Source: Ptiloglossa arizonensis
Lineage: Eukaryota; Arthropoda; Insecta; Hymenoptera; Colletidae
Reading direction: 5' to 3'
Assembly (NCBI RefSeq): GCF_051014685.1
Contig: NC_135049.1
Coordinates: 29,653,531-29,717,530 of the forward strand
Length of the DNA stretch: 64,000 nt
In this document: one piece after another, positions 24,377 through 39,300 of the stretch
Numbering within the stretch: position 1 is the first letter of the stretch
How the letters are laid out: each line of letters opens with the position of its first letter
The notes under the pieces: generated by a model
What the model was told of the DNA's origin: nothing
The model's input: only the letters and a program-made list of their open reading frames with translations
The model's database searches: none
Translations under genes and position numbers: made by a program

Positions 24377-27300
24377 GTACGTTCTACTAGCCCCGAACGT
24401 TAACCGGTGAACATTGAAAACCATAATCGTACCCGTAAATTCGATTTCAACAACTCGTACGAGCTGCCCGAGCCGGCGAGACCGTGCTCGAGCGATTAGA
24501 ATCGCGCAACGACCCGCTCCTTGAAAAATCTACCGTGCCCCGTTTAAAAGAACGTAGGTGACCTTCGCGAGACCTTGACGCCTCAGAGCGACCTTTCTCC
24601 GCGAACGTTCCAAGTGTCCACCTCGAGGTCCTTCGAACTCCTTCGATGCGTTTCGCGATTCGAACGGGACACCACGCGCAAGTATTACAATTTCGAATAT
24701 TTCACGGAAAGTTACAACGATCATTGATCGTTTTTCAACAAAATTCCTTTTGCGTTTCAAAAAGAACCGATGCTGACACTTTCTCGGCCGATTTCCGGGC
24801 CCCAACTCTCTTCGAAACCAAAGTACCGGTTCTCCACCTTAGTTTCTCGTTTCCATTCAGGATCATGGCGATACACTCGAGTCTCGTCCACAGTAATGAA
24901 ACAACGCGTGAAATCCTCTTCGTAATTTCCAAAACGCTCCGAACATTCTCCCGCGTGAAATTGACCAAGTTCGGTGTATCGAAAACACGGAAGATAATTT
25001 CCCTCGTCCCTGAGACTTGGAGGTTACCCTTCACTTTGTTTCTCCGTCGGCAAAAGGAACGGAACCCCGTTTAATTTATTTCGTCGAGACGACAAAGCGG
25101 CAGTTTCGCGTCGAGATTCGTCGAGCGGTTCGTCCAGCGCGGAGAACGCGCGACAGGTACACCCATCGAGGCGCGTCGACGTATCGACTCGTCGTATGAT
25201 AAATCGTTGGTCGGGTCCGTGGTGTCCCGTATATGGACGGAACGAGGTTTATAAACGAGGAGTTCGCCGCTCGGGTTAATTCCCGCGAGTGGTGAGACGC
25301 GACGGGGGATAGCAAAGAGAGAGAGAGAGAGAGAAGAAGAAGAAACGAGCTCGGCAAAAGTGCGATAATGCTCGATCATTAGCGCGAGCTGTCGCGGCGT
25401 CACGCTCGTTACGGCTCGAAATAATGCGAGCTCGCGGCCGCGGCAGAAGTGCACCGTAGCCGTCGACCGATTGGCGCTTTTCTGCGATTCACCGGGCCGT
25501 TCCGCTCCGCGGCTCAAAGGGCTCCTTTCCACCCCGAGTTTCTTCTGGCTGGTTTTCTTTTTCGTCGAGAGACGCTGGAATAGAGCCGATTATGCGGGCG
25601 ACGAGCGGCGAGGGGCCGAGATACCACGGACGCGACAATGAACGCCTAGCACCGACTCGCGAACGCCCGAGTCCTCGTGTTCGTTAATCCCCCGGGAACG
25701 ATTCAATTCGATTTCAGAGCGATCCCCCGATACGACCACGCGAGCATTCAGCCTCCCGAGGATTAACTTTGTACCGAGGCGTTTGTATCGCAATTAATTT
25801 TAATTGAACGAAAGAAAATGGGACGATGCCTCGTCGGGCATTTTTGCTCGCGCCGCGCTTGATAAATGGCGAAGTAACGGGGGATGGTGCTACGTGACCA
25901 TCGTCGACCGTTTACGAGATTCTACGTGGTACTGGTTCAGAACGGTATCGAAATTTTAAGTAGTTTTTTTTCTAAGTTACCATTTTAACCCTTTCGACTC
26001 CAGAGGAGATCCTAGATCGCCAGATAATTCACTGTACTGTTTTCGATCCGGGAAAACTTCCTGGTTTGGAATTCAAATTTTAATTTAAATATTGCGTTAT
26101 AGAAGTATGTAAAAATGTTCCATTTCGGATTCATTTTACGATTTGGAGGATTTTCTCGAGGCGTTGGTTCCCGGGAGCGAAGAAGCCTCGAGTGTAAAGG
26201 GTTAAATGGATCGAAGCTAAGTAGAGTTTCTAATTTTTTGGTACGTTCTTCTTTGAGAGTTTATGAGTTTATTAACCAGTGGAGATTTTTGTGAAATTAT
26301 AAGGAAAGAAGGTTGACCACTTTTGGACAACAAACGGACTGAAAAGGTGTCTCTTGGAATTTTTATCGTATCAAGGACGTATCGATTGTACGTGGTCTTC
26401 TACAAGTGAGAACATTATCGAAAATTAGCGTAGTTTGCCTCTAAGTAACCTCTAAATGGATCGAAGCTAAGTAAAGTTTCTAATTTTTTGGTACGTTCTC
26501 CTTTAAGAATTTATAAATTTATTAACTCGTGGAGATGTTAGTGAAATTCCAAGGAAAGAAAAGTCTCTTGTAGTTTCTATCGTATACAAGCGAATACGTT
26601 AAAATGGTGGATAATCGTAGTTTTAGAACGTTTCGCTTAGAAACGATACAATCGAGTTAGGTAAAATTGTAACGCGTTCGACCGCGAACGATTATTATTA
26701 ATTTCGAAATTCTCGGAACGATCCGTTCCAGCGAATTAACGCCCATCGTGGAAACAATGCGAGTCGACTTTATCACCGTTACGATCTACGCGTACACGAT
26801 TGTTGGAGTACGTCGAGGTGTTCGCCGCGATCGATCGAGAATCGTGTACCCTGTCGCTCGAGAGACTGTCACTCGCCGCGTTGCACGAAGACCGGACGTC
26901 AACGTGGATCGCGTTGCGTAAGAAACGATCGATCGAAGAATAGAAACGCGCTTCTTCGACGCGTGAGAAAAGATCACCGGGATTCGACGATCCGACGTCC
27001 AACGCTCGTCGAATTTCACTCGAGATGACCAGGTGTCGCGATTATCACGAATTTCTTACGAGATTGTCGATATTGCTCCGAAATTTTCGGAACAGTTTTA
27101 GATTAAAGTTAATTTCTCGCATTATCAAAATTTTGTACCTAAATTTTGTACAAGAAGAATTTTTTGCAACATTGTCGATCCTGTTTTGAAATTTTCGGAA
27201 ACCTTTCACTTTTTAAACCAAAAGGAATTTCTCGTGACGTTATCGATCCTGTTTCAAAATTTTCCAAAGCCTTTTTTTACCTTTTAAATTAAAAGAAATT

Positions 27301-30300
27301 TTTCGAGACATTATCGACCTTGTTTCCAAATTTTCGGGAAACCTTCCTTCACGTTTTAAACTAAAAGAAATTTCTCGAGACGTTATCGCTCCAATTTTCA
27401 AACTTTCTTCCACGTTTCGGATTAAAAGTAATATCTTAAACGAACATTATCGATTCCATTCCGGAAGCGTTTCACGTGGTGGATTAAAAGGAATGTCCCG
27501 CAACAGTATCGATTCCGTTTCGAAATTCCGTCCGCTCGCGGATAATACATTACGGTGCCGAGCACGGCATCGAAAGGGAATCGTATTTATTCGCAATTCG
27601 ACGAATGTTATTTTAACAAGCCATTACTGCCGCCGCGGAGACCGTAAGTTTCAATTGTATTCGCGGAGAAGTCGTAAACCGGAGCCCCGGAGGGCTGGTT
27701 CGGTTTATCGTCGCGAACATTACGCCCTTTGACCGCAAGGAGTCGTGGCGTTGCCCGTTCGTTACGGAATTTAAATCTCGAACGAGCGGCAATTTGTCCA
27801 GTTGGAATTATTCCACGTTACCGGATCCGCGTTTAGACTTCTGTAACGCTTAATTGATATTCGGAACGAGCCGATATTCCCCGCGACCGTTGCTTGTAAA
27901 AGGAAAGCTGCGCGAGAAAACACGCGTTCAATGGTCGGCGAATTATCTCGCAATTAACCCGGAGATAATTGATCGCGTCTAAACGCTATCGGACAGGTGA
28001 CAGGTGTCTCTATTCGCTCCGCGTACGCCAACGATCGCCACTTTATTTCGTATATTGCTACCACGGCCAGTGTAGCAACGCGTTACGTAGAATGAAAAAT
28101 AAAACGGTGGGCCCGTTTCCTGCGCGTTCTCCGTTCCCGTGCGTACTCACACACCTGCAACCTGTATACGTACGTGTACGTGTTGGCGTACGTACGCGTA
28201 CGTACGCGTCGCCTTGGCCTCGTAACGTAATCGTACGTTTACACCGGCAGGTCCACCGGTGACGACGAGGTGTTTCCATTTGCCGATCGATCGTTCCTTG
28301 CGTAACGGAATCGACGGAACGCGGTTGCCGAACCCTCGAACGATACCCCGAACGCAACTTACGAAGTTACGGAGCCACCGAACACGTCGCGAAACATTTT
28401 CACCACTTTCGCAAACACCGCTACGTTAAATCTAACGCGATTGACCCATAGTTTATAAAAAAGTAACAGAGAGCGGAGTAGAAAAATAAAGAAGGAAATA
28501 CATTTATCGAAACACGCGCAACGAACAATGCTTGAGAAATTTACTCACCGCTCGAGAGACAATTTCCTTGCCAAAAGGAACAACATTCGAAAGAGTCGCT
28601 TCTCTCACGGTTAAATTACAAAACTCGACACAATATTTACCATCTCCACTTCCGTTGAATATTCTTCCCAGAGTCATCTTCTTTAAACGCGTTCTGAAAT
28701 AAAAAAAACTATCGATTTTTCACGCGTCGACGTTTTCTATTTTTTCTTTCCCTTGCCCACAAGCGCGTCGCTACTCTCGGTCGATCCGGAACGATCGAGG
28801 CAGTCGAGGAAAGTCGTGTACCGTGTCCACGATGGACATTTTACTCGAAACTATTACGATCTACTTTCATTGACAGATTGACCGTTATTACGGCCAGAAG
28901 TGTTATCGTCCGCGGTCCGTCGAGGCACATCGTCTCTCGACGAGAAGATCAAGCGTTTACGGCTATCACGCGCGCCACGGTCGATTGAATCGTTCGTGTT
29001 CACGTTTGTTCGGCATCGTCCGCTACACGGTCCCGCGCTCTTATGAATTATGCACGCCGGGAAGAGCACCTTCGTGGAATATTATCAGTGTTACTCTTAT
29101 CTGGCATTATTACGGCCGCCTACCGCGACCCGGTCGCGCGTATTCGTTGCAGCGTACACTCGCCCACGTAGAAATTCTACGGCATTCCGGCGCGGTGCCG
29201 CGACGTCGATGCAACCCGCGAGAAGATAACGACCACGATTTTTAATCGAAACTGCGACCTCTGTCCGCGAGACGTTCCTACCAACGGATTGCCGGCCAAG
29301 ATTTATCACCGGCTCTGTCGACGCGCCCGATCTAAATAACTCCTTCCATTATATTTTCCCGCTCGGTGAACCTTCAAAATTAACAATAGAAATCAACCAC
29401 CAACCAACCGTTCCACGCACCGTTTCGAAATATCCGACTCGGTCGACGATTTCTTACAATCGTAATGGAACCGAGCAACTGGACGCTTTCGGTTCAATTT
29501 TATTTAATTCGATCCAAGAGTACGTACTTTTGCTAATAGTAAATTGGAATTTTTAAGTAAAGTTGTAAAATAGAAATTAATAACGAACAAACCGCTCCAT
29601 GCGCAATTTTGAAATATCGATTTTTTACAATCGTAATGGAACAGAGGAACCGGATGGCTTTCGGTTCAATTTTATTTACTTCGATCCAAGAGTACGTACT
29701 TTCGCCAATAGTAAAATGGAATTTAAGAGTAAAATTGTAAAATAGAAATTAATAACGAACAAACCGCTCCATGCGCAATTTTGAAATATCGATTTTTTAC
29801 AATCGTAATGGAACAGAAGAACCGGACGCTTTCGGTTCAATGTTATTTACTTCGATCCAAGAATACGTTCTCTCGCCGATAGTAAAACGTAATCTTACAG
29901 TTGGTAAATTGCGGATAAATCGTAACAAGTATCGTTTATCGAGAAAGGTTGCGAATCGTGCGTACGATTGATCGTTTTTTCTCTTTGAAATGTTCCAGGG
30001 CCGTCACAAACGGAACGCGACGTTCCCCGGTGGACAGACCACCATTCTTCAGGTCACCCCGACGATCAGAAGTAAGTAATTCTTGCTCCATTAAAGCCTA
30101 CTGTCCCTGTCGCTTACGCGAGCGATAATTCTCGAACGAGCGGCCAAAGGCTGCGCTTTCAATGGATTTATGACGTAACGTCCCGTCGAGTGACACTTAA
30201 ATCGATGCTACTGGATATAAATGTTCGCGAGCGTCGTGGCGCTCGACGATTATCACCGGTGGAATAGTTATCGGTTGAACGACGAGCGTTCGAGTAACGT

Positions 30301-33300
30301 CCAGTTACGATAAAGATACTAAATTTTTCATACTCGCCGCGAGGGACCATCCTCCCGTGGAGATCTCGTCGACGACCTCGATGAATTCGATCGAAATTTA
30401 ATCGGTGGCCGGTACCGAGGATCGCGAGACCAATCGAGCTATTCAGGCCATTGACGGATTCCTTCTCTCGCGGGTTAATATTCATAGCGAATGCCGTTCC
30501 CCGGTTAACCCTACTGGTGAAACGAGGTCGCAATGATCTACACTGTTCATTCATGCGTCGTATCCGATCGCTCGTGACAGTGTCTCTACCTGAAACTTCG
30601 CGCACGGTCTCCTGGATTTCGTACCGAGTGTCGCAATGATTCGATTCGGGTACATTGGCACCGACAATGGCCGCCGCTTCGATGGAAAAATTACAAGCAC
30701 GACGCAAGTGTAAGGGGAAATAAATTTGCCACTTCGATGCAATCGTTCGGGAGGGAACGTTCCCTTAAAATTTCGTTACGAATTTATTTTCTCTAATTAA
30801 AAATCCGGTACGGTCTTCTCGCGTGTCCGAGTACTCTGACACAGGATTATCTAGGTGGTACAGTTGTCGCAAAAGGACGCAGACTCCTTAAATTTCTGTA
30901 CAAATAAACAGAGTACCAATATATTGGGTTGTTCGGTAAGTCATTTTGTTTGTTTTTAGTGAAAATGAAACACGATTTTTTTAGAGTGTATAAACATTTT
31001 ACTAAATTACACATTCTCCATTTTGGAGAACGAAATGACTTTCCGAACTACCCGGTACAAATACATCAGGAGAGGATATTTAATATAGGTAAGTTCTCTC
31101 CCTTAAATTGCGTAGGTGTATTAATTTTATTATGCCACAGGGTATTGCTACGGTGATAATTTCAGACAATTGAAGCCCCCAGCGTGTATCAATTTTATTC
31201 CAAAGTGGAATAAACGAATAAAATATTGTTTTCAGGTAACACCCCGAATCCTCCGCGTCCCCGGTTCAACAGTTGCCGCTCGGAGCCGCGTAACAGCACG
31301 TGGATCCCGGAGACGAGCGTCTCGACGGACCTCTGCCCTTCCGTGTTCTCCTCGTCGCCATCCTTGGTGACCAGCACCGTGGTGACGACGTCCAGCAACA
31401 CGGCGATGAGCAACGGGAACGCGGAAGCGAACAACGAGCACCGTAGCAACGTGTCACCATTGAGGACCAGCACGCCGCTGGAGAACGGTAGCTACCTGAC
31501 CTCGGTCCCGTCGACGTCCTCGATGAACGGCGGTGTACCCAGCACCGTGTACTCCACGGCGTCCAGCAGCGTCCCCTCCACCACGATGTCCACCGCCTCC
31601 TCGTTGACGGAGAAACCACCGATCGTACCCAACGAGGGTAGATCGAGCTACAGGGATCAACCGGCGAGCAGCGCATCGCCACCGACCAGGGACAAGCTGA
31701 GGGCCGAGGACAAGGCCAGACGCAGGATGAATCAACACGGGGAACGAGCCAACATCGGGAGTGGAGGATCGACATGTCCGAGCGAGAAACTAGGTCGGTG
31801 CACGATTTTTATCGAGAGCAAAATTTTCATCCTTGCGATTCGATTGCGAGCGATTCTTTTCACCTCGGATGAGAGATAAGTGGAACTATGTGGAGGTTGT
31901 GCTAGATTTGGGGTACACTGGAATATAGAATTGTAGTCGATTTTGTTAACTGCGGATGAGAGATGAGTAGAACTATGTGGAGGTTGTGCTAGATTTGGGA
32001 TACACTGGAATATAAAATTGTAGTCGATTTTGTTAACTCTAGATGAAAGATGAGTAGAACTGTGTAGAGATTGTGCTAGATTTGGGGTACACTGGAATAT
32101 AAAATTGTAGTCGATTTTGTTAACTCTAGATGGAAGATGAGTAGAACTATGTGGAGGTTGTAGTAGATTTGGGATACACTGGAATATAGAATTGTGGTCT
32201 AATTTGTTAACCTTGGATGAAAGATGAGTAGAACTATGTGGAGGTTGATGTAGATTTGAGATACACTGGAACATTGAATTGTGATCGATTTCGTTAACCC
32301 TAGATGAGAGATGAGTAGAACTATGTGGAGATTGTAGTAGATATGAGATACACTGAAACGTTGAATTGTGGTCGTTTTTGTTAACCTTGGATGAGAGCTG
32401 AATAGAACAATGTAAAAGTTGTGGTAGATCTGGGATACACTGGAACATTGAATTCTGATCGACTTATCAATTTTGCGTTAGCGTCGAATCGAACCATCTG
32501 GAGATTGTGATAAATTCGAGACACACTGGAACATTGAATCGTGATCGATTTTGTTAACCTTGGACGAGAGTTGAGTCGAACCATCTGGTCGTTGCGGTAG
32601 ATTTAGAATACATTGGAACATTGAATTGTGCTCAATTGTTTAATCTAGGTGAGAGTCTCTGCGTTGAACCATCTGGATGTTACGAGTCGTGATAGATTTA
32701 GGGCACGCTGGAACATTGAACGATCAATTTTTTAACCCCGAGTTACCGCGTTGAACTTTCTGACAATTGCGCTAAATTTAGCAAACTGTTAACCGATAGA
32801 GAACGAACAATACAGAGCGATCGGATTGGCAAACACTCGCTGAATCCTTCGACTTCAACGATCGAGTCCTTCTTTCCCTTTAGTATCGAATCGTCCCGGC
32901 TCGTTACGACAGGAATTATAAATATCGAAGCGCGTGTAGTCGCTATCGATTTAATATCGCCACGAACTTGGCTAATGGATCCCGTTCGCGTATACCTGAC
33001 AATAATGGCGTTAGCTCGGAGCTCGCGTTCCCATGAAGATTACCGTGGACTACTTTTTAAATACGGTCTAAATCGATTTTTAGTTTCGCTCGATGATCAC
33101 GATTTATGGCACGAGGTTCGAGGAGAAATTTTATTACACTTTCATCGGCGGATCGGGTGAAATTCGTTGCAACGAGATCTGGTAACACGATTCGGTTTTA
33201 CGCCAACAATGGTATCTCGTTCAATTGGTGGGGAAACTGGGTCGTTGCAACGACGACGATGATTTGCGCTCCGCGTTAAATCGTACCTGACCCATTTTCT

Positions 33301-36300
33301 CCGTGACAATTGATGGTATAAACAAAACGGTTAACGCGGCAACGATGGTGGGGAGTGAATCGTTCGTGCGAACATCCAGTCGGTGAACCCGTCTCGAAAC
33401 GTTCGGTTCTCCTATAGAAAAATCTTCTCCCTTGAAACGATCGCGAAATCTTCGAGCCGCGATCGGGAGGTTTCCTTCTCGTCCACTCGAGAGTTGTTAA
33501 CTCGTTGAACACTTGAAACTGTTCGTTCGTCGGACCCATTAGCCAACTTACGCTCCCGATACGCCTCGAGTCGCGAGTTCTTCACCGAGCGCGCTAAAAA
33601 GCAACCGGTGGCTACAAATAACAGTGACATAATTTAATCACCAGGTGGAAACGTTCATCTTGCGGTCGAAGCTCGGTAACTTCTAAGCAGAGTGTCTCTG
33701 TCATTACCACCGTGAGATTCGTTGCGGTTGAAATTAATCAGAGGCTCTTACCCGGCGTCTGGCTCCTTCGACTCCGATAGGGGATTCCAATTAAATCCAA
33801 GGGGGTTTTCTTCGTGGCGTTCCCACCATCGGGTATCTCGTACGTGCTTTCCAATCGGCGATAAGTCAGCTTGTCGTTTCCAGTGAGCTACGAGCCTTTA
33901 ATCGCGATATGATTCGCCGGCTCGCTCGCCAACGTTTTCTCCTCTTGTTCGGCTTGATTTAATACGCACTATCGTCCGATTCGGGATGAAATTTTACCGT
34001 TTCCGTCTTCTCGAAACGAAACGTACGTTTTTTTTCTTTGGAAAATAATTCTACCCAGGAAGCGTTTACTATTAATCGGTCTCGTTCGTCCGGAGAAACG
34101 AATCGGAGCCGCGTTAATTTTCTTTCTCCTTACTGGATGGATCGTTTCCTTGTTGCGTGCCATCTTGATGCAAGAGAGAGTATCGTTATTGTACAGCGAA
34201 ATTATTCAGAGAGGCGCTGAAAAATATCCCGATCAGATTCTACGCCGAGAAAATTAATCGACGCGATTCTTCCCTGTACGGAAATTTTGTGAAAATGTTC
34301 GCCGTCTGAAATAGTAGCTTATCGTAATGAAATTCAACTTTAACGAAATGTCATTGTAACGATAATTCACTTCGACGAAACGTCGTCGTAACAAAATTTT
34401 ACTTTAACGAAAACTCATCGCGATAAATCCTACTTTAACGAAAACTTATCATAGTAAATTTCCATGTTAACGAAACGTCATCGTGAAAACTTCTACATTA
34501 ACGAAAACTCATCGTAGTAAATTTTCTACTTTAACGAAACGTCATCGTAGCAAAGTTCCACTTTAACGAAACGTCATCGTGAAAAATTCTACATTGACGA
34601 AAACTCATACTAAATTTTCTACTTTAACGAAACGTCATCGTGACAAATTCTACATTAACGAAAACTCGTAGTAAATTTTCTACTTTAACGAAACATCATC
34701 CTAGCAAAGTTCTACTTCAACGAAAATTCCTCCTAAAAAATCCTACATTAACGAAAACTCATCATAGTAAATTTTCTACTTTAACGAAACATCATCCTAG
34801 CAAAGTTCTACTTCAACGAATCCTTCATTAACGAAAACGTGTCACAGTGAAATTCCACTTGAACCAACCTTCATCGTAACAAAGTTCTACATTGAAAATT
34901 CCTCGCGAAGGATCCCACTCCAAGAAAAATTCATCGCGAAACATTCCAGTTTAACGAAAACTCATCCGAGTATCCCTCTTTCTATCCTCTGGTCTCGTCT
35001 CTCCGTATTAGGAATAATTCCGCGCGCTGAAAAGAAGAATCTTCGACGGAAGGCTCGGTTATTTACGAAGCGGGGAAGGTATCTTTCGGGAATCAGCGTT
35101 CACCGTAAATCGCGGGGATCGCCCGTGGATACACGGCGTCGCGTTCCTGGTCGTTCGCCGGACGCCAATCTAAATGAAATCTACGGATCAGCCGGGAGAG
35201 CACAGAGATCACGGCGCACCGTAGTACTGCCGGCAGATTTTCTCGGAGATTGTACGCACGCAATTACGCAACAACGTAGGAAAGGGAGGTGTAATCGCGT
35301 CGGCAGAATTCCTCGCAGTCGAAATGAACGGCTGCTGCCCGAGGCACGGTTAGAAAGTTATTGGTCTCGATACTCGTCCGAGTTGCACTTCGGGTATCGG
35401 CTTCTTCGTCGAGTTTCCGCGCCAGACTTTCCAACAACGTCGTAGAAACGAGCCCACCGCCCCGAATTTCATGGTGAACTTTCAGAGTGGATCGAACTTT
35501 CGACGAACATGGAGAGAAGAGTCGAAACGAAGAAACCTCGTCGAAATTGGTGGAAAACTTGCACCAGAGCGGAAGGTACCGTGCTGACTGTCCACACTTG
35601 GGTCTGGTAACCCTGAAACAGAGATGGAAACAATTTTTATCGATTTGAACGAAAAAGTAGTTTGAGAAAACGAACGAAACTTGTTGCGGGAGGATCAGAA
35701 TCTTACGACAGAGTGAAATTTTATTCGTCTCTGGGGTGACTTCGATTGTTTTTTCCGGTCAATAGATTCTTCCCCCAATCCGGAGGGTGCGGTACTCTCG
35801 TTAGCTATTAGAAGGTACTTTGTAGGCAGTCAGGGGTCGAGTTTCCCCTTCGTCCCGTTACCACTTGTTGCCTCGGTCTGCGTCTTGTCGCGAGGAATTT
35901 ATCGTGCAGACCTCGGGAACATCGAGATCCCTTTTGGGTTCGTCGATCGCGAACGAAGATAATGGTAAATGAAATTTAATACACGAGGTGTGAAACATTC
36001 TTTACTCTTTAGCATGACTTCCCGAAGAGAAAAGTGATTAGAAATCGGGGCTAAGATATTGCCAAAGTGATTCGTTCCATTGAACGTTTCCTCGCAAATC
36101 CCTAGAGATCTGAATCGAACGAACATCGGTCGCGTGGAAGGAACGTTCTCTCGGTAAAAAACAGACCGAGAGATCGGAATTGAACGGATAGGATCGGTGG
36201 AATGGTTTATTTCGCGGAACGTTTACTCGTGGGAGAAAAAAACATTCGGAATGGAGTCAGAAATCGGGATAAAACAGATATCGGGGTACGGTGAAACTAT

Positions 36301-39300
36301 CAGGTGGGATTAAATTGCCGTGCAGTCCGGAGTGTCCGGTCGAGTGCCGAGGAGCAGCCGCCCTGGCGTTAAAAACCCGGGAAAACTCGTATCCTTCGGC
36401 GTTCGTTCGTTCGTTCGTTCGTTCGGAGTTTATTCCATCGATATTTTTTTCCCCCAGTCGATGGCCGGTTCACCGTTAGGCGTAAAACGACGTCTCGCGG
36501 TCGTGGCACGCTATCATTAGAACTGGTTCCACGCGAAACAGAGCCACCGTGGCCGTAGTGGATATCGCTCTCCGCGGGTGTCGCAATCGCACTTAATTGG
36601 AATTAGGCTTTTTCGCGGAATGGTCGCTAACGAGCCCGCGGCAAGAAACTAATTCGATAATGATGCGTGAACAAATTGCATCGGGTAACGGTGTAAAGCG
36701 CGCAGTTAACGTAGGTAGAGCCACGGCGAGACGAGGCGGGGCGAGGCGTGTAGGGCCGATCGAGCGATCGAGCGAGCGAGCGGAGCGCACGCGCTCTTTT
36801 AAAAAGACACCTTGTCGCGACCGGTTCTCAATGGAATCGGCGAAACGGCGAAAAATTCGCGGCGTTCTGACGCGGTTTTTCTCGCGCGAACGATTAAAAC
36901 GCTCGAGAACGCGAGACGTCACTCGCCCCCAAATGTCGTCGCGTGTTTCTTGTCGGTGTTCGAGTCGGAAGAAAAAATAACGCCGAGTGGGGCGATCACG
37001 ATCGATCGATAAACTTCTGTACGGTTTCGACTGGACAATTATTATGATTGGTAACTTCCTGCTGTCGTTTCTCGAACGAGAACAAAATGGCGCGAAGGAA
37101 CTTCCAAAGGGAGGTAAAAGGGAAAATCGAGAGGGCGGATGCGAGTGTCGGTTCAGTTTTCGTTCTTCGATGGTTTCTAGGGGATGCGTTCGAGTATCGA
37201 TTCTTTCGATAGCAGGTTGAATATCGATAACGCTTTAGGAAGGATCGATCTATTTTTGGGAAGACTGATTCGCGATAGGAAGTTTCTATGTTCTATGGAC
37301 ATTCTACGGGGATTCGAATGCCGCAAACAATGTTCGAATACTGTTACGCAAAAGAAAGGTATTCGTTTACATCCGAGCTATTCGAGTGTTCGAGTACTGT
37401 TACTCAAAAGGAAAGTCTTCGCTCGTTCATTGGTTTAATACTCGACTGTTCGAATATAGTTACTCGAAAAGAATATATTCACTTGCATTTGGACTGTTCG
37501 AGTGTTCGAATACCGTTACTCAAACAGAAGATATTCATTTGCATCGAGACAGTTCAAGTGTTCGAATACCGTTACTCGAAAAGAAGATATTCACTTGCAT
37601 CGTGACTGTTCGACTATTCGAATACCGTTACTCGAAAAGAATATATTCACTTGCATCGTGATTGTTCAAGTGTTTGAATATAGTTACTCGAAAAGAAGAT
37701 ATTCACTTGCATCTGAACTGTTCGAGTATTCGAGTACCGTTACTCGAAAAGAATATATTCACTTGCATCGTGACTGTTCGAGTGTTCGAATACCGTTACT
37801 CAAAAAGAATATATTCACTTGCATCGTGACTGTTCAAGTGTTTCAATATAGTTACTCGAAAAGAAGATATTCACTTGCATCGTGACTGTTCGAGTGTTCG
37901 AATACCGTTACTCAAAAAGAATATATTCATTTGCATCGAGACAGTTCAAGTGTTCGAATACCGTTACTCGAAAAGAAGATATTCACTTGCTTCAGGACTG
38001 TTCGACTATCCGAATACCGTTACTCAAAAAGAATATATTCACTTGTATCGTGCCTTTTCGACTATTCGAATACCGTTACTCGAAAAGAATATATTCACTT
38101 GCATCGTGCCTGTTCGACTATTCGAATACTCTGAAAGAAGGTATTCGTTTGCACGAGGACTGAAACTACTCGGCGCGACACGAATATCCGAGCGAGCACC
38201 GCGCGAAACATCGAAATACTGGAGAATTCGAACGGTACTCGAGTACGGAAGAATTCGAGGGATCCCCCCCACTCCGTGCGTCGGTATCCCGTACGCCGAT
38301 TTCTCGAGGGTAACCGTATCTTTCGCGGCAAGTTCGGTATCCTCGGTTGCCGCCCACCACGAGACCCACGGGACGTTGAATGATGAATCGCTGAAAGTCA
38401 ATTTGCTCCGTGGTCCATTGTTCCGCGGGTACGTAGAGAGCGGTGTCTTTTTTTGGCGATGAGGACGAAGATCGGCCGTGTCCCGCCACGACGCGTTACG
38501 GGAAACCGTTATTAGCATAGTAATGGCGGTTAGATTTTCGATGGGGGATCGATAAAAACGCGGATAAACGAGCGAGATAAGCCACTCGCCGACAGGGTGG
38601 CGAACGGGGGGTCTCGGTTATTAATTAGGCGGCGGTCAATTAACCGAGTGGTCGTCTGGGCGTGCTGGCATCGTCGCTCGAGGCGCGAGGGGGATCCAGG
38701 ATGGGGAGGGGGTGTTCCACTCCGATGGAAAAGAAGTTAATTGGTTAAGCCGGGCGACGCGGCGAGACGAATGTTTGATAACAACGAGCGTGCCGTCGAC
38801 CGGGACGCGTGTCGATGTTGCACTTCGTCGCTGTTAGTCAAGCGACGACTTTCTCGCCGACGTAATTATAATGCGCGAGGTCATTACCGCGCAAGGTCTT
38901 CCGTGTTCGCGGCAATCTCCCTGTTTTTCATCGGGGAACGCCCTTAATCTCTACCATCTCCGCCCGGTTAGTGGCTTCTATGAAATCCTCTGTGAAGCGG
39001 TTGATGAAGTTTCGATGGTTCACAATCTATAGCCTATTTTGTACATTTTGTAGATTGTTCCGCGTATAGAGCTCATGGGTCTAGAAGCTTTCAATCTCGT
39101 ACATTGGGAGATGAACAAAAAATGTCTACTCGAAGTTTATAGACTCGAGGTTAGTCGCTTCTATGAAATCTTCTGTGAAGCGGTTGATGAAGTTTCGATG
39201 GTTCACAATCTACAGCCTGTTTTGTACATTTTGTAGATTGTTCCGCGTATAGAGTTCATGGGTCTAGAAGCTTTCAATCTCGTACATTGGGAGATGAACA

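Noticed and set aside
24646..25074. 142-residue plus frame after the PH1 exon
   Set aside because: Polar and hydrophobic mix looked mildly protein-like, but no splice sites join it in phase to osp and no family was recognised.
30168..30707. 179-residue minus frame in an osp intron
   Set aside because: Low-information composition, no family features and an overlapping plus frame; treated as chance.
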